A DNA stretch of 64,000 nucleotides from Actinoplanes palleronii (lineage in GTDB: Bacteria; Actinomycetota; Actinomycetes; Mycobacteriales; Micromonosporaceae), in assembly GCF_016862315.1 (NCBI RefSeq), contig NZ_BOMS01000130.1, forward strand, positions 25,544 through 89,543. Reading direction: 5' to 3'. Below, piece after piece: positions 17,523 to 25,929 of the stretch. The translations under genes and the position numbers were made by a program. The notes beneath the pieces were generated by a model that made no database searches, was not told where the DNA came from, and worked only from the letters and a program-made list of their open reading frames with translations. How positions within the stretch are numbered: position 1 is the first letter of the stretch; each line of letters starts with the position of its first letter.

Positions 17523-18236
17523 GTGCGGGTGTACCTGGCCGAGGGCGTGCAGGAGACGGTGGTCGGCCTGCGGGCCCCGGCGTCGTCGGTGCCGTGCGAT
17601 CAGCTGGAGCTCGGCTCGATCGTGGTGCTCCGCCCCCGCCCCGGATTGCACGGGCAGCTGCGGGTGTCCTTCGAGGTGCCGAGGGCGGCCGGCTGGCGGC
17701 TGTTCGGGCGCTCGCCGTCCGACTACCGCTTCGTCGTGCAGCAGGACGACCGCGCCGACCTGCGCCGGGCCGTCGACGCCGCGGTGCTGACCATGGACCG
17801 CTGGCCGGTGCTGCGCGACCACGTCGGACTGTCCGATCCGAGCCCGAAGCTGGCCCAGGCGGTCTGGGAGCTGGCCGGCCTGCTGACCGACCGTGACCGG
17901 GTCCGGCTGACCTGGGAGCAGCTCACCGAGGCCGACCCGGACGTGCCGCGGGGCAGCCCGCTCCGCGCCGAGCTGGCCGCGCGCGCCACCCACGCCCGGG
18001 CCCGCCTGCGCGAGCTGGACGTGGCGGCCGGTTCCCGGGTCGGTCATCTCACCCGGCTCGCGGATCAGACCGAGGCGTTCGTCCGCCAGCAGCAGGCACT
18101 CGCGAACGCCCGGGCGCTGCTGCGCGAGTCGGACTATCTGATCGGCGCACCGTCCCCGGCGCCCGGTCACGAGACCCTCGACCTGGCCGAGCACACGTCC
18201 GCCGTGCTGACCGCCTATCGCGAGCTCACCGTGTGA
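17523..18236 (+). CDS. hypothetical protein with C-terminal coiled region
   Basis: GTG 17523 gives 237 residues beginning VRVYLAEGVQETVVGL. The first half is beta-rich with no signal peptide; the second half is helical and charged (for example LRAELAARATHARARLREL), suggesting a coiled or helical-bundle part. I do not recognise it. An AGAATC word seven bases before the start could serve a leaderless message. It runs divergently from the ribbon-helix-helix gene and overlaps the next minus-strand gene by 11 bases at its end. Confidence 0.55.
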   Translation: MRVYLAEGVQETVVGLRAPASSVPCDQLELGSIVVLRPRPGLHGQLRVSFEVPRAAGWRLFGRSPSDYRFVVQQDDRADLRRAVDAAVLTMDRWPVLRDHVGLSDPSPKLAQAVWELAGLLTDRDRVRLTWEQLTEADPDVPRGSPLRAELAARATHARARLRELDVAAGSRVGHLTRLADQTEAFVRQQQALANARALLRESDYLIGAPSPAPGHETLDLAEHTSAVLTAYRELTV

Positions 18237-18807
18237 GGCCGGGGTCGGGCGGCCGGAAGAAGTCGAGCTGCGACACTCTGCTCACCTGCACGGCCGCGGC
18301 GATCAGCGCACCGAGCGCGATCAGCGTCAGAACCGTGGCGATCGTCGGGTACCCCTGGGAGAGCACGTGCTCCCCCAGCCCGGCCTGCGCGAGCCCGACG
18401 CCGAGCATGTCGGGGATCGGCGAGTCCGAGTAGGGCTGCGCCACCTCGGCCGGGGTGAGCACCAGGGCGACGACGAGCGCCACCCCGGCGGCGGCCGCGA
18501 ACCACAAGGTGGCCGGCCGGGCCCACGGCCGGACCCGATGGACCCCGCGCGCCAGCAGCGTGGTGACCACCGCGGTCACCGTCAGCACGATCGCGTTGAC
18601 GGCGAGGGCGGTCCGGAGATGGCCGGCATCCCGGTCGAGGTAGGTCAGCGCGCTCGCCGGCCACGCGAAGCCGTGATAGGCGTCCGCCACCACGCCGACC
18701 CGCCACCAGCAGTCGATCGCTACGGCCGCCATCAGCGCCGCCGCCACCGCGCAAACGCCGAGCAGCATCGACCCGCGCCGGACCACTTTCGGCAGACGTT
18801 CGTCCAC
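18226..18807 (-). CDS. hypothetical membrane protein, four spans
   Basis: The GTG at 18807 is chosen as start because GGGGGAGA lies just before it; this gives 193 residues. Four hydrophobic segments are visible (about residues 14-32, 65-88, 96-118 and 152-175), with an outside loop containing WWRVGVVADAYHGFAWP. It ends within the convergent gene. No known family is evident. Confidence 0.6.
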   Translation of the reverse strand: MDERLPKVVRRGSMLLGVCAVAAALMAAVAIDCWWRVGVVADAYHGFAWPASALTYLDRDAGHLRTALAVNAIVLTVTAVVTTLLARGVHRVRPWARPATLWFAAAAGVALVVALVLTPAEVAQPYSDSPIPDMLGVGLAQAGLGEHVLSQGYPTIATVLTLIALGALIAAAVQVSRVSQLDFFRPPDPGLTR

Positions 18808-18853
18808 AGTCTCCCCCGTTTTTCCCTCGAACCGCAGGGGAGCATAGACGCAC

Positions 18854-18882
18854 GGAAAAGGGGCCCCGGAGGGCCCCTTTCC
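18854..18882. terminator. intrinsic terminator-like hairpin
   Basis: Arms GGAAAAGGGGCC and GGGCCCCTTTCC form a stem of about ten pairs between the membrane-protein start and the end of the three-repeat secreted protein gene. Read on the minus strand it is 11 bases past the latter's stop codon and ends in a T/C-rich tract, so it probably terminates that gene. Confidence 0.7.
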
Positions 18883-18892
18883 CGTCATTTGC

Positions 18893-20098
18893 CTACTGGT
18901 TGAGAGAGCAGGTGGAAAGGCCCTCGGCGTTCAGGTTCGGCTTCGCGGCGGTGCGGCCGATCGCGGTTTCCATCCGGTTGATGGTCGAGAACCGCTTGTC
19001 CTTCAGCGGGCCAAGAATCGCATTCTGGATGAAGTTCGCGCCGCCCTGACCCTTGGTCGAGACGATCCGGTTGTTGGCTTCCTGGATCTGGGTCTGCAGC
19101 AGCGCCAGGTTCCGATCGATTTCGGCCTGGGCCGACGCCGGGATCGCCACGTTGATCGTCACGTCCGGGCAGTTGACCGTCGCGGTGCCGGTGTTGTTGC
19201 CGGCCGGCGCGGTGGTCGCGCCGGCGGTCGGCGCGGCCGTCGCGGTCGCGGTCGGTTCCGCCGTGGCGCCACCGCCGGCGGCGTCACCCGCTTCGTTCAG
19301 CGAGCAGGCCGACAGGCCCTCGGCGTTCAGGTCCGGCTTCGCGGCCTGGCGACCGATAGCGGTCTCCATCCGGTTGATCGTGGCGAACCGCTTGTCCTCC
19401 AGCGGGCCGAGGATCGCGTTCTGGATGAAGTTCACGCCGCCCTGGCCGATCGTGGTGGCCAGGCGGTTGTTCGCTTCCTTGATCTGCGTCTGGAGCAGCG
19501 CCAGGTTCCGATCGATCTCGGCCTGGGCCGACGCCGGGATCGCGACGTTGATCTTCACGTCCGGGCAGTTGACGGTCGGCGCTGCGGCCGTGCCACCGGT
19601 CGAGCCGGCGGCACCGGTCGCGGCCGGGACCGCGGTCGGCTCGGGCGCCGCGTTGCCGCCGCCGTTCTGGTTCAGCGCGCAGGTGGCGAGCGAGTCGACC
19701 GGCAGGTTCGGCTTGGCCGCGGTGCGCCCGATCGAGATCGCGATCCGATCAATAGTGGACGCGCGCTTGTCCTTCAGCGGGCCGAGGATCGCGTTCTGGA
19801 TGAAGTTCACCCCGCCCTCGCCGACTGAGGTCGACAGGCGCTTGTTGGCCTCCTGGATCTGCGTGTTGAGCAGGGCCAGGTTGCGCTCCACCTCGGCCTT
19901 GGCCGACGCCGGGACGGCCGGCAGCGCCGGCGCGACCTGCGGGCAGTTCACGGTGGGCACGGCCTCCGAGGTCGCCGCGTTCGCCACACCGAGACCCACG
20001 CCGGCCACGGCCACCGCGACGCCCGCGATGGCGAAGCCTCGCCAGCGCCGCACATTGGATCCCCCCGCGTTACTCCGGTAGCTCCGGTAGCGCTTCAT
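18893..20098 (-). CDS. secreted protein made of three tandem ~100-residue repeats
   Basis: The 401-residue protein begins with a basic segment and a signal peptide (about residues 18-42, ending VGLGVANAAT). Three repeats follow, spaced by Ala/Thr/Pro linkers. Each starts with a VNCP motif, contains RNLALLxTQIxEANxR, then a glycine pair (GQGGVNFIQNAILGPL), an arginine-rich helix with IGR, and closes with a cysteine before LN. The paired cysteines in each unit suggest one disulfide per repeat. Linkers carry TATATA-like low complexity. I know no named family for this unit; a structural or binding role at the cell surface is only a guess. Start ATG 20098. Confidence 0.75.
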   Translation of the reverse strand: MKRYRSYRSNAGGSNVRRWRGFAIAGVAVAVAGVGLGVANAATSEAVPTVNCPQVAPALPAVPASAKAEVERNLALLNTQIQEANKRLSTSVGEGGVNFIQNAILGPLKDKRASTIDRIAISIGRTAAKPNLPVDSLATCALNQNGGGNAAPEPTAVPAATGAAGSTGGTAAAPTVNCPDVKINVAIPASAQAEIDRNLALLQTQIKEANNRLATTIGQGGVNFIQNAILGPLEDKRFATINRMETAIGRQAAKPDLNAEGLSACSLNEAGDAAGGGATAEPTATATAAPTAGATTAPAGNNTGTATVNCPDVTINVAIPASAQAEIDRNLALLQTQIQEANNRIVSTKGQGGANFIQNAILGPLKDKRFSTINRMETAIGRTAAKPNLNAEGLSTCSLNQ

Positions 20099-20267
20099 GT
20101 GTGTCGCCTTCCCCTCGGACCACGTTCGTGTTTCTCAATCCGTCCTTACGGGAACGCTCCCACTGCGGATCGAACTAAAGGAAAACTTAAGGATCAAGGG
20201 GCAGACGTCTTAAGGTCGCACTTATTCTTCGGCTCCCCGCCATTCCCGGAAAAGCTCCGCTGAACTG

Positions 20268-20296
20268 CGAAAACCCCCACCATCGGCAGGGGTTTC
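20268..20296 (-). terminator. terminator of the toxin-immunity pair
   Basis: Read on the minus strand, GGAAACCCCTGCC faces GGTGGGGGTTTTC about 20 bases after the immunity-candidate stop, giving a stem of nine to ten pairs followed by a T-run. The remaining bases up to 20099 (about 170) show no gene and should hold the promoter of the three-repeat secreted protein. Confidence 0.6.
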
Positions 20297-20315
20297 CGCG
20301 TTCCGTTCCGGACAG

Positions 20316-20786
20316 CTAGCTTTCCTGTACGAAATGGCCCAGCACGCCGATCTGCCGGTCGATGCCCCGGACCGCCTCCTCGGTGTGCGGCCGGCCGTCG
20401 ATCTGTGCCCGCATCACCCGCAGCCCGTCCAGCAGGGCGGCCCGCAGATCGTCCAGGAGCACCTCACCGGTCGCGATCGAGTACACGTTCTCCTCGTCCT
20501 CGTCGCAGTTCGCCTCGATGTGCACCGTCGGCTCGGCCGCACCGGTCCGCCGGTAGTACAGGAAGTACGACCCGTCGAAGATGTACGAGAACGCGTCCGG
20601 CTCACCGTCACGGAGCGCCGCGTACGCCGTCACCGCGGAGCCGAGAACCGACAGCGGGAAGTCGGACCAGTCGCTGCCGGGGAAGTCCACCCCGTGCAGC
20701 GTCAGCCACACCCGGCCGGTGACGATCCCGTCAGCCGTCGCCGGTGTGCGCATCCCGGCGACCCGCCAGGTGATCGGGCCGGCCAT
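20316..20786 (-). CDS. candidate immunity protein for the adjacent secreted toxin
   Basis: The start ATG 20786 shares a base with the stop of the toxin gene (TGATG), giving 156 residues. It is acidic and cytoplasmic, without signal peptide, and reads as alternating strands and helices (RVWLTLHGVDFPGSDWSDFP, then FDGSYFLYYRRTG and EANCDEDEEN). I do not recognise the family. Immunity function is inferred from position: polymorphic toxin genes are normally followed at once by the gene that neutralises their C-terminal tip, and the acidic character suits binding to a basic nuclease. Confidence 0.65.
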   Translation of the reverse strand: MAGPITWRVAGMRTPATADGIVTGRVWLTLHGVDFPGSDWSDFPLSVLGSAVTAYAALRDGEPDAFSYIFDGSYFLYYRRTGAAEPTVHIEANCDEDEENVYSIATGEVLLDDLRAALLDGLRVMRAQIDGRPHTEEAVRGIDRQIGVLGHFVQES

Positions 20787-23260
20787 CAGTTCAGCTTCGG
20801 ATAGATGGTGCGCATGATCCCGCTGTCCTTGTTGATGATGAATTCGTACAGTTTGCCATTGACCCGGGCCTGCGCCTGGATCATCCGGGTCCCGGAGTCC
20901 CAGCCGACCACCCGAGGATTGCTCCGGAACGCCGACGCGGCCACCTCGGTGATCTGGTCGTCGGTCACGGTGCTCGGCCACAGGTTCTTCCCGCTGTGCA
21001 CCCCCGCGCCGCCCGGCACGTGGTTCTCCCGCACGTGCGGGATGTCCACGCCGTTGAGGCTCTTGGGCAGCTTGACGTTCTTGAGCGCGTTCGGGGACCG
21101 CGCCATCGGGCAGTTGTGAACCAGCACCGCCGTGTCGCCGGCGTGCACGAAGTACGTGTGATAGCCCGCGACGGTCAGGTTGTACATGTCCTGGCTGCCG
21201 GTGAACGACCGGACCCCGGCCACCTCGGCCGTCACCCCGGCGGGCGTACGCAGCGCGGTGCCCTCGGCGAGGTCCTCCGCGTCGACCCAGGCACGCGCGT
21301 CCGCGTCCCAGAACGGGTGCTCGCCGGTCGTGTGCACGACGGCGTCCGGCCCGCCGCCGGCCACCGTGACGTCGGTCAGCTCGGTGTCGGTGTGCACGTG
21401 CACCGCGGTCACCGGCTCCGGCACCGGACGCCCGGTGATCGTGTCCCCGGCCAGGACCAGGTCGCCGGCCCGCAGCGAGGCGATCGGCGCGGTACCCCCG
21501 CCGCCGAGCACCACCCGGGTCTCCGGCCGGAAACTGTTGAGGCAGGCGTCACCGACGTCGTCGAGCGTGCGGGTGCCGAGGTAGGTGAGCCCCTCGTCGG
21601 TCTGCGCGTAGATCCGGCCGTCGCTGCTGTAGAACAGCTTGGCGCCGCCGCCGGAGAGGACCGCCTCGGTCCACGTCACCCCGGCCTGCTTCGACAACCC
21701 CGCGGGCGGGCCGGACAGGACCCGGGTGGTCCAGCCGGCCGGCAGACTCGCACCGGCCCGCAGTGCGGCGACCGCGTCCTTGGTCTTCTTCAGCACCCCG
21801 CCGGCCTTGTTCAGCTTGCCGGTCACCCCGGCCAGGTCCGCGGCCTTGCCGATGCCCTTGACGTACCCGAGGACGAAGACCGCGCCGAGCGCCCGTTCGG
21901 TGCCGTTGAGCGGCTGCCCGGTGACCACGTCCTTGCCGGTGATCGCCCCGGACAGGCCCAGCGCGTCACCGATCCCTGGCGTGACGCCGAGCAGCAGCGA
22001 CATGTACTGGTCACGGCTCTGCTGGTCGTTGAGCCGCTGCAGGCGCTCCTCCGGAGTGCCCTGGAACGGGTCGTCGTAGAAGTCGCCGAAGTTCGACAGC
22101 GACATGCCGCTGCCCAGCATGGCCTTGATGTTCGGGAAGTCGGCGACCGCCGCGTTCATCTGATCCATGCCGGCGTTCATCTCGTCGAGCCCGGCGATCA
22201 TCTGGTCCATACCGGCGTTCGCCTGCTTGATCCCGGCGTTGATCTGATCCATGGCGACGTTGGCGGCGGCGATGGACCGGTTCATCTCGTCGAGGCTCTG
22301 GTTGACCTGCCCGATCGCGGCGTTCATCTGGGTCATCGCCCGGTTCGCCCCGTCGAGCCCGGTGTTGATCTGCTGGAGGTCGCTGGTGATGCCCGGAAGC
22401 GCCTCGGCGAGCGTGGCCAGGACCTGCGCGACGGCGGCGGTGCCCTGAGCCACCGTCTTCAGGTCGTCGATCGTGCCCGTGACCTTCGCGCTGATCGCAC
22501 CGGTCGACGGCACCAGCGCGGTCATGGTGTTCCCGGAGCCGGTCAGCGCGGTGGCGCCCTGTGCCAGCGCGCTCGCCGCGGACAGATACCGGGTGCGGCG
22601 CTCGTCGAGGTCGCCCTGCCAGCCGCCGAGGACCGCGCCGATCGTGCCGTTCCACTCGGAGAAGCCGGCCAGCGCGGTGGTCATCTCCGGCCGCAGGGTG
22701 GCCGCGGAACCGCCGGACTGCTGAGCGGCCAGTGCCGACCGCAGCGCGGCGATCTGCCCCGTGCCGTCGCCCAACGCCTCGGTCAGGTCGGCGACGATCG
22801 CGCGGGCGTCCGCGCTCAGCGGGGGCACACTGCCGCGGAACACGTCGATCGCGTAACCCGAGGTCACCAGCTGGGCGGCGACGGCGCCGACGCGCACCCG
22901 GGTGTCGGTGATGCACTGCTTGACCTGCGTGTAAAGGACGGTCAGGGTGCTGCCCGAAGCACTGTTGACGCAGGTCAGAGCGGCCGGAAGGGTGAAGCCC
23001 GAGTCGACGGCGCACTGCCGGAACTTCGCCAGCCGGGCCACCTTCTGCAGCAGCGTGTCGTTGTTCCCGCTCGTTCCGGGCGGCAGCACCTGATCGAGGC
23101 ACTGGGTCAGGATCTCGAGGGAGGAGGAGGTCGTGCCGGTGGCGGCGGTGGCCGGTACCGGGGGCGACCCGAGGAACAGCGTCAGCACGAGGGCGGACGC
23201 CAGGAGAGCCTTACGCAAGGACGAACCCTTCGGAGCACTATGGACGATGCCGCCGGACAT
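20786..23260 (-). CDS. secreted polymorphic toxin: coiled repeats, pretoxin TG, HINT, nuclease-like tip
   Basis: The ATG at 23260 gives 824 residues; the frame upstream is shadow sequence. A signal peptide (to about residue 40) is followed by a cysteine-containing helical region, then at about 290-385 a run of 14-residue coiled units of the type MDQMNAGIKQANAG. A pretoxin TG-like block (GIGDALGLSGAITGKDVVTG) lies near 425-475. A HINT domain spans about 570-717, starting near CLNSFRPETRV, containing TTGEHPFW and ending VLVHNC, the autocleavage site. The last 107 residues form the toxin tip: HVRENHVPG, then KNLWPSTVTDDQI, and the end GIMRTIYPKLN. That tip resembles EndoU/BECR-fold ribonucleases, with moderate to low certainty. 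It probably acts in competition with related cells. Confidence 0.8.
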   Translation of the reverse strand: MSGGIVHSAPKGSSLRKALLASALVLTLFLGSPPVPATAATGTTSSSLEILTQCLDQVLPPGTSGNNDTLLQKVARLAKFRQCAVDSGFTLPAALTCVNSASGSTLTVLYTQVKQCITDTRVRVGAVAAQLVTSGYAIDVFRGSVPPLSADARAIVADLTEALGDGTGQIAALRSALAAQQSGGSAATLRPEMTTALAGFSEWNGTIGAVLGGWQGDLDERRTRYLSAASALAQGATALTGSGNTMTALVPSTGAISAKVTGTIDDLKTVAQGTAAVAQVLATLAEALPGITSDLQQINTGLDGANRAMTQMNAAIGQVNQSLDEMNRSIAAANVAMDQINAGIKQANAGMDQMIAGLDEMNAGMDQMNAAVADFPNIKAMLGSGMSLSNFGDFYDDPFQGTPEERLQRLNDQQSRDQYMSLLLGVTPGIGDALGLSGAITGKDVVTGQPLNGTERALGAVFVLGYVKGIGKAADLAGVTGKLNKAGGVLKKTKDAVAALRAGASLPAGWTTRVLSGPPAGLSKQAGVTWTEAVLSGGGAKLFYSSDGRIYAQTDEGLTYLGTRTLDDVGDACLNSFRPETRVVLGGGGTAPIASLRAGDLVLAGDTITGRPVPEPVTAVHVHTDTELTDVTVAGGGPDAVVHTTGEHPFWDADARAWVDAEDLAEGTALRTPAGVTAEVAGVRSFTGSQDMYNLTVAGYHTYFVHAGDTAVLVHNCPMARSPNALKNVKLPKSLNGVDIPHVRENHVPGGAGVHSGKNLWPSTVTDDQITEVAASAFRSNPRVVGWDSGTRMIQAQARVNGKLYEFIINKDSGIMRTIYPKLN

Positions 23261-23424
23261 TACCGGCGAGTAACCGTGGCTTCGGCCCCGAACATCGCCT
23301 CTGTGCCGGTGCGCACAAAGCGCTCCGCCCGGGCGGCGGGCCCCGCTCGGGCGACGGTAGGGACCGGCTGAACCTGTCAAGATCGTGGTTGATTCCGGCG
23401 GGCGATATGCCACACTCGGCGACC

Positions 23425-24138
23425 ATGACCCTGCCTCCCGAGGTCCGCGCGATCGTCCGAACCCGCCTCGCCCCGGAGACCGCGACGGCCTACCTGAACC
23501 TGGCCCGCCCCTCGATCGGCTATGCCCCGGCCGACGAGGGCTGGAGCGCGTTCGGCGGCGACCCCTCGGTGGCGGCCTTCGTCTGGCCGTGGTTCCAGGG
23601 TCGTCCGATGCTGATGCTGGCCCAGATCGACTGCGCCGAGTCCGTCGAGCTGCTCGGCCGCGAGTGGCCGTTCCCCGCCGAGGGCCGCCTGCTGTTCTTC
23701 CACGACGACGACTTCTCGGCCGGCTTCCCCGGCGACCACGGTGACGACGGCTGCCAGGTCCTGCACGTGGCCGACGCCCCGGTCGCCCCGCTCCCCGAGC
23801 CGCGCCGCACCATCCCCGCGCTCCCCCTGGTCCCGACCGCCCGGGGAGCGATCCCGAACTGGCACGACGACCTCGCCGAGCACCTGGGCCTGACCATCCG
23901 CGAGCTGATCGATCTGTCCGAGGATTTGACCCCGCACCTGCCCAAGCCCCGCCACCGCCTGCTCGGTTACCACGACAACCGGGACATCCCGGTGACCGGT
24001 CACCGCCCGCTGCTGCAGCTCACCGCCGAGGAGGGCACGACGTGGGGGCCGGTGACCAGCGTGACCTTCTGGATCACCGAAGCCGACCTGCGCACCGGCA
24101 TCCTCGCCAACGTCCGCCGCTCCTACGCCTCCCCGTGA
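23425..24138 (+). CDS. DUF1963 (YwqG-like) family protein
   Basis: From ATG 23425 the protein has 237 residues; in-frame ATGs at 23407 and 23389 are alternatives, 23407 having a GGCGGG ahead of it. It is cytoplasmic. DUF1963 features are the GWSAFGGDPSV opening, the MLMLAQIDCAE strand, LLFFHDDD, and the late GHRPLLQLTAEE and VTFWITEADLR strands. The family's function is unknown; members are often found near toxin or surface-protein genes. It runs divergently from the toxin gene with a 164-base gap, so a link to the toxin is possible but not shown. Confidence 0.75.
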   Translation: MTLPPEVRAIVRTRLAPETATAYLNLARPSIGYAPADEGWSAFGGDPSVAAFVWPWFQGRPMLMLAQIDCAESVELLGREWPFPAEGRLLFFHDDDFSAGFPGDHGDDGCQVLHVADAPVAPLPEPRRTIPALPLVPTARGAIPNWHDDLAEHLGLTIRELIDLSEDLTPHLPKPRHRLLGYHDNRDIPVTGHRPLLQLTAEEGTTWGPVTSVTFWITEADLRTGILANVRRSYASP

Positions 24139-24193
24139 CCCCCGCCGCGGCCCGCCCGGCCGGGGGGGCGGAGTTCCGGCGCGGAACACGCGA

Positions 24194-24260
24194 CCACCCC
24201 GCCCGGCGGGCACGCCACGGCCCGGTGCGGGCCGAAGCGTGCCGCCACAGGGCGGGGTGG
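24194..24260. terminator. three-tier hairpin between convergent genes
   Basis: CCACCCCGCCC (24194-24204) pairs perfectly with GGGCGGGGTGG (24250-24260). Inside, GGCGGGCACGC pairs with GCGTGCCGCC with one bulged base, and the centre GGCCCG pairs with CGGGCC. It sits between the ends of the DUF1963 gene and the pectate lyase gene and can terminate both. Confidence 0.7.
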
Positions 24261-24271
24261 CTGCGGTCAGT

Positions 24272-24287
24272 GCGTACCGGAAAGGGG
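24272..24287 (-). repeat. partial gene-end repeat B (leading part only)
   Basis: After the pectate lyase stop codon the minus strand reads CCCCTTTCCGGTACGC, matching only the first part of repeat B. The GGAGCGCCCGCCCGCAGGCT part is absent; a different large hairpin follows instead. It may be a remnant or a chance likeness. Confidence 0.4.
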
Positions 24288-25580
24288 TTATCGCAGGCAG
24301 AGGCGGCCGGCGCCGGACTGCGCGGTGACCACCGCCGGGACCTGCGCCGTCGGGGTGAGCGGGCCGGCCCGCAGCACCGGCGTCCACCCGGCATCCGCGC
24401 CCAGGTCCGGGTCGTGGGTCGCGTTGTACTCGGACAGCAGGCTGACCGCGGTGACCGGGCCGGTGCCGATCCGGGTCAGCGTGCCCTTCTCGGTCAGCGC
24501 GCTGCCGCCCCAGTTGTAGACGATCTCGTCGAGGCCGATGTCGGCGCTGCGGAGCAGGAAGTTGTTCTCCGCGTAGATCGCCGAGTAGACACCGGCGCCC
24601 CACGAGTACTGGTAGGTGTCCTCGTCGGTGGCGTAGTAGTAGTTGTCGTAGACGTCCACCTGTCCGAATCGGACACGCGGCGCGCGCTGGCCGACGTTGG
24701 CGAACTTGTTGTGGTGGACCGTGACGCGGAGTTTGCCGACGTCCGCGCCGACCGTGTTGGTGGAGCCGATCAGCATGGTCTTGTCGTGCTCCTGGAACAC
24801 GTTGTACGAGATCGTCACCAGGTCCGAAGCCCGGATCACGTCGAGCGCCCCGTCGTGCACCTGGTACGGCCGCCCGAAGTACTCCGGCTGCCCCGAGTCC
24901 ACATTGTTCCCGTCACTGAACGTGTTGTGGTCGGCCCAGACATGGGTGCCGCCGGTCAGCGTGATCAGGTCGTACGCGGAGTTCCAGTTGCCGGCCGCGC
25001 CGTCGGTCGGGTCCCAGAGCGGGAAGCAGTCGGCGGCGTCCTCGAGGCGCAGGTTCCGGATGATCACGTTGTCGGCGGTGGAGACGAGCAGGTTCAGGCC
25101 GATCAGCCGGGCGTTGGCCAGCCCGACGATCGTGGTGTTGGACGGCACCTTGAGCTGCACGTCGGCGGCCTGGTTCTTCGCCGACCGCACCCGAGCCTCC
25201 TCGAGCGGCCCGGCCGGTTTGACCGTGGTCCCCTCGTACGCGGCCAGGAACGCGTCCAGCGAGTACGCCGGGTCGGCGTACGTGGCGCAGTCGCCGTTGC
25301 GCCGCAGCGTGCCGGCGACCAGCACGATCCGGGGTGCGGTGTCGGTCCCGGCGAGCGCGGCGGCGAGCTCGTCCCGGGTCCGGACGACATAGACGTGATC
25401 GTCGGCGGCGGCGGAGCCACCGGTGGTCCCGGTCCCGGACGCCGCCCAGCCGTCGGAGGCGGGAAGGACGTCCCTGGCGACAGCGGGGACGGTCAGGGAA
25501 ACAGCGGACACGGGGGTGATGGCGACGCCGGCGAGGAGGAGGCCGGCGGTCACCGCGAGAGCGGATTGTCGAAGAAGCAT
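24288..25580 (-). CDS. secreted pectate lyase, polysaccharide lyase family 1
   Basis: This 430-residue protein starts at ATG 25580 with a signal peptide ending near PVSAVS. The parallel beta-helix core shows the family 1 signatures: VWADHNTFSDG, then DGALDVIRASDLVTISYN with EHDKTMLIG, and the catalytic region HHNKFANVGQRAPRVRFGQV containing the conserved arginine (RAPRVRFG), followed by DVYDNYY. It cleaves alpha-1,4-polygalacturonate by beta-elimination outside the cell, needing calcium. It is co-directional with and just downstream of the cupin and the uronate genes, so its products probably feed that pathway. A partial B repeat follows its stop. Confidence 0.92.
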   Translation of the reverse strand: MLLRQSALAVTAGLLLAGVAITPVSAVSLTVPAVARDVLPASDGWAASGTGTTGGSAAADDHVYVVRTRDELAAALAGTDTAPRIVLVAGTLRRNGDCATYADPAYSLDAFLAAYEGTTVKPAGPLEEARVRSAKNQAADVQLKVPSNTTIVGLANARLIGLNLLVSTADNVIIRNLRLEDAADCFPLWDPTDGAAGNWNSAYDLITLTGGTHVWADHNTFSDGNNVDSGQPEYFGRPYQVHDGALDVIRASDLVTISYNVFQEHDKTMLIGSTNTVGADVGKLRVTVHHNKFANVGQRAPRVRFGQVDVYDNYYYATDEDTYQYSWGAGVYSAIYAENNFLLRSADIGLDEIVYNWGGSALTEKGTLTRIGTGPVTAVSLLSEYNATHDPDLGADAGWTPVLRAGPLTPTAQVPAVVTAQSGAGRLCLR

Positions 25581-25593
25581 GACGTGCTCCGAT

Positions 25594-25929
25594 TCAGGCG
25601 ACGGGTTCTAGATGCATCCAGGTGAAGACCAGCGGGTCGGCGCCCTGACTGATCAGGTGGTGGTCCTCGCCCGGTTCGAACACCACGACGTCACCGGCCT
25701 GGAACCGGTCGGCCTCGACACCCTCGATCTCGATGGCGCCGCTGCCCTGCACGATGACGAAGACTTCGGGGACGGTGTGCACGTGCCGGCCCGGCTCGTC
25801 GTGGGTGCGGAAGCCGGGCTGGGCGTAGACCCGGAACCCGCCCCGCTCCACGACGTGCCCGGGCAGGACGCTGGTGAAGGTCGGACCGCGGTGGTGGTCC
25901 GCCAGGTCAGTGAGCTTCAGTTTGCGCAT
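25594..25929 (-). CDS. small cupin-domain protein
   Basis: The ATG at 25929 (after GGAAGGGA) gives 111 residues, a single cupin barrel. The first metal motif appears as HDEPGRHVHTVPEVFVIVQG and the second as FQAGDVVVFEPGEDHHLI, with the usual histidines and glutamate. It overlaps the end of the upstream Gfo/Idh gene by 23 bases and so belongs to the uronate operon. By context it could handle a keto-uronate, as KdgF-type cupins do, but it lacks enough resemblance to KdgF for a firm name. Confidence 0.8.
   Translation of the reverse strand: MRKLKLTDLADHHRGPTFTSVLPGHVVERGGFRVYAQPGFRTHDEPGRHVHTVPEVFVIVQGSGAIEIEGVEADRFQAGDVVVFEPGEDHHLISQGADPLVFTWMHLEPVA

Noticed and set aside
20996..23371. A 791-codon plus-strand frame opposite the toxin gene
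   Set aside because: It is low-complexity Gly/Arg/His/Val sequence caused by codon bias of the toxin gene on the other strand.
23425..24138. DUF1963 protein as the immunity protein of the toxin
   Set aside because: It is on the opposite strand and upstream of the toxin; the overlapping downstream gene is the better candidate.
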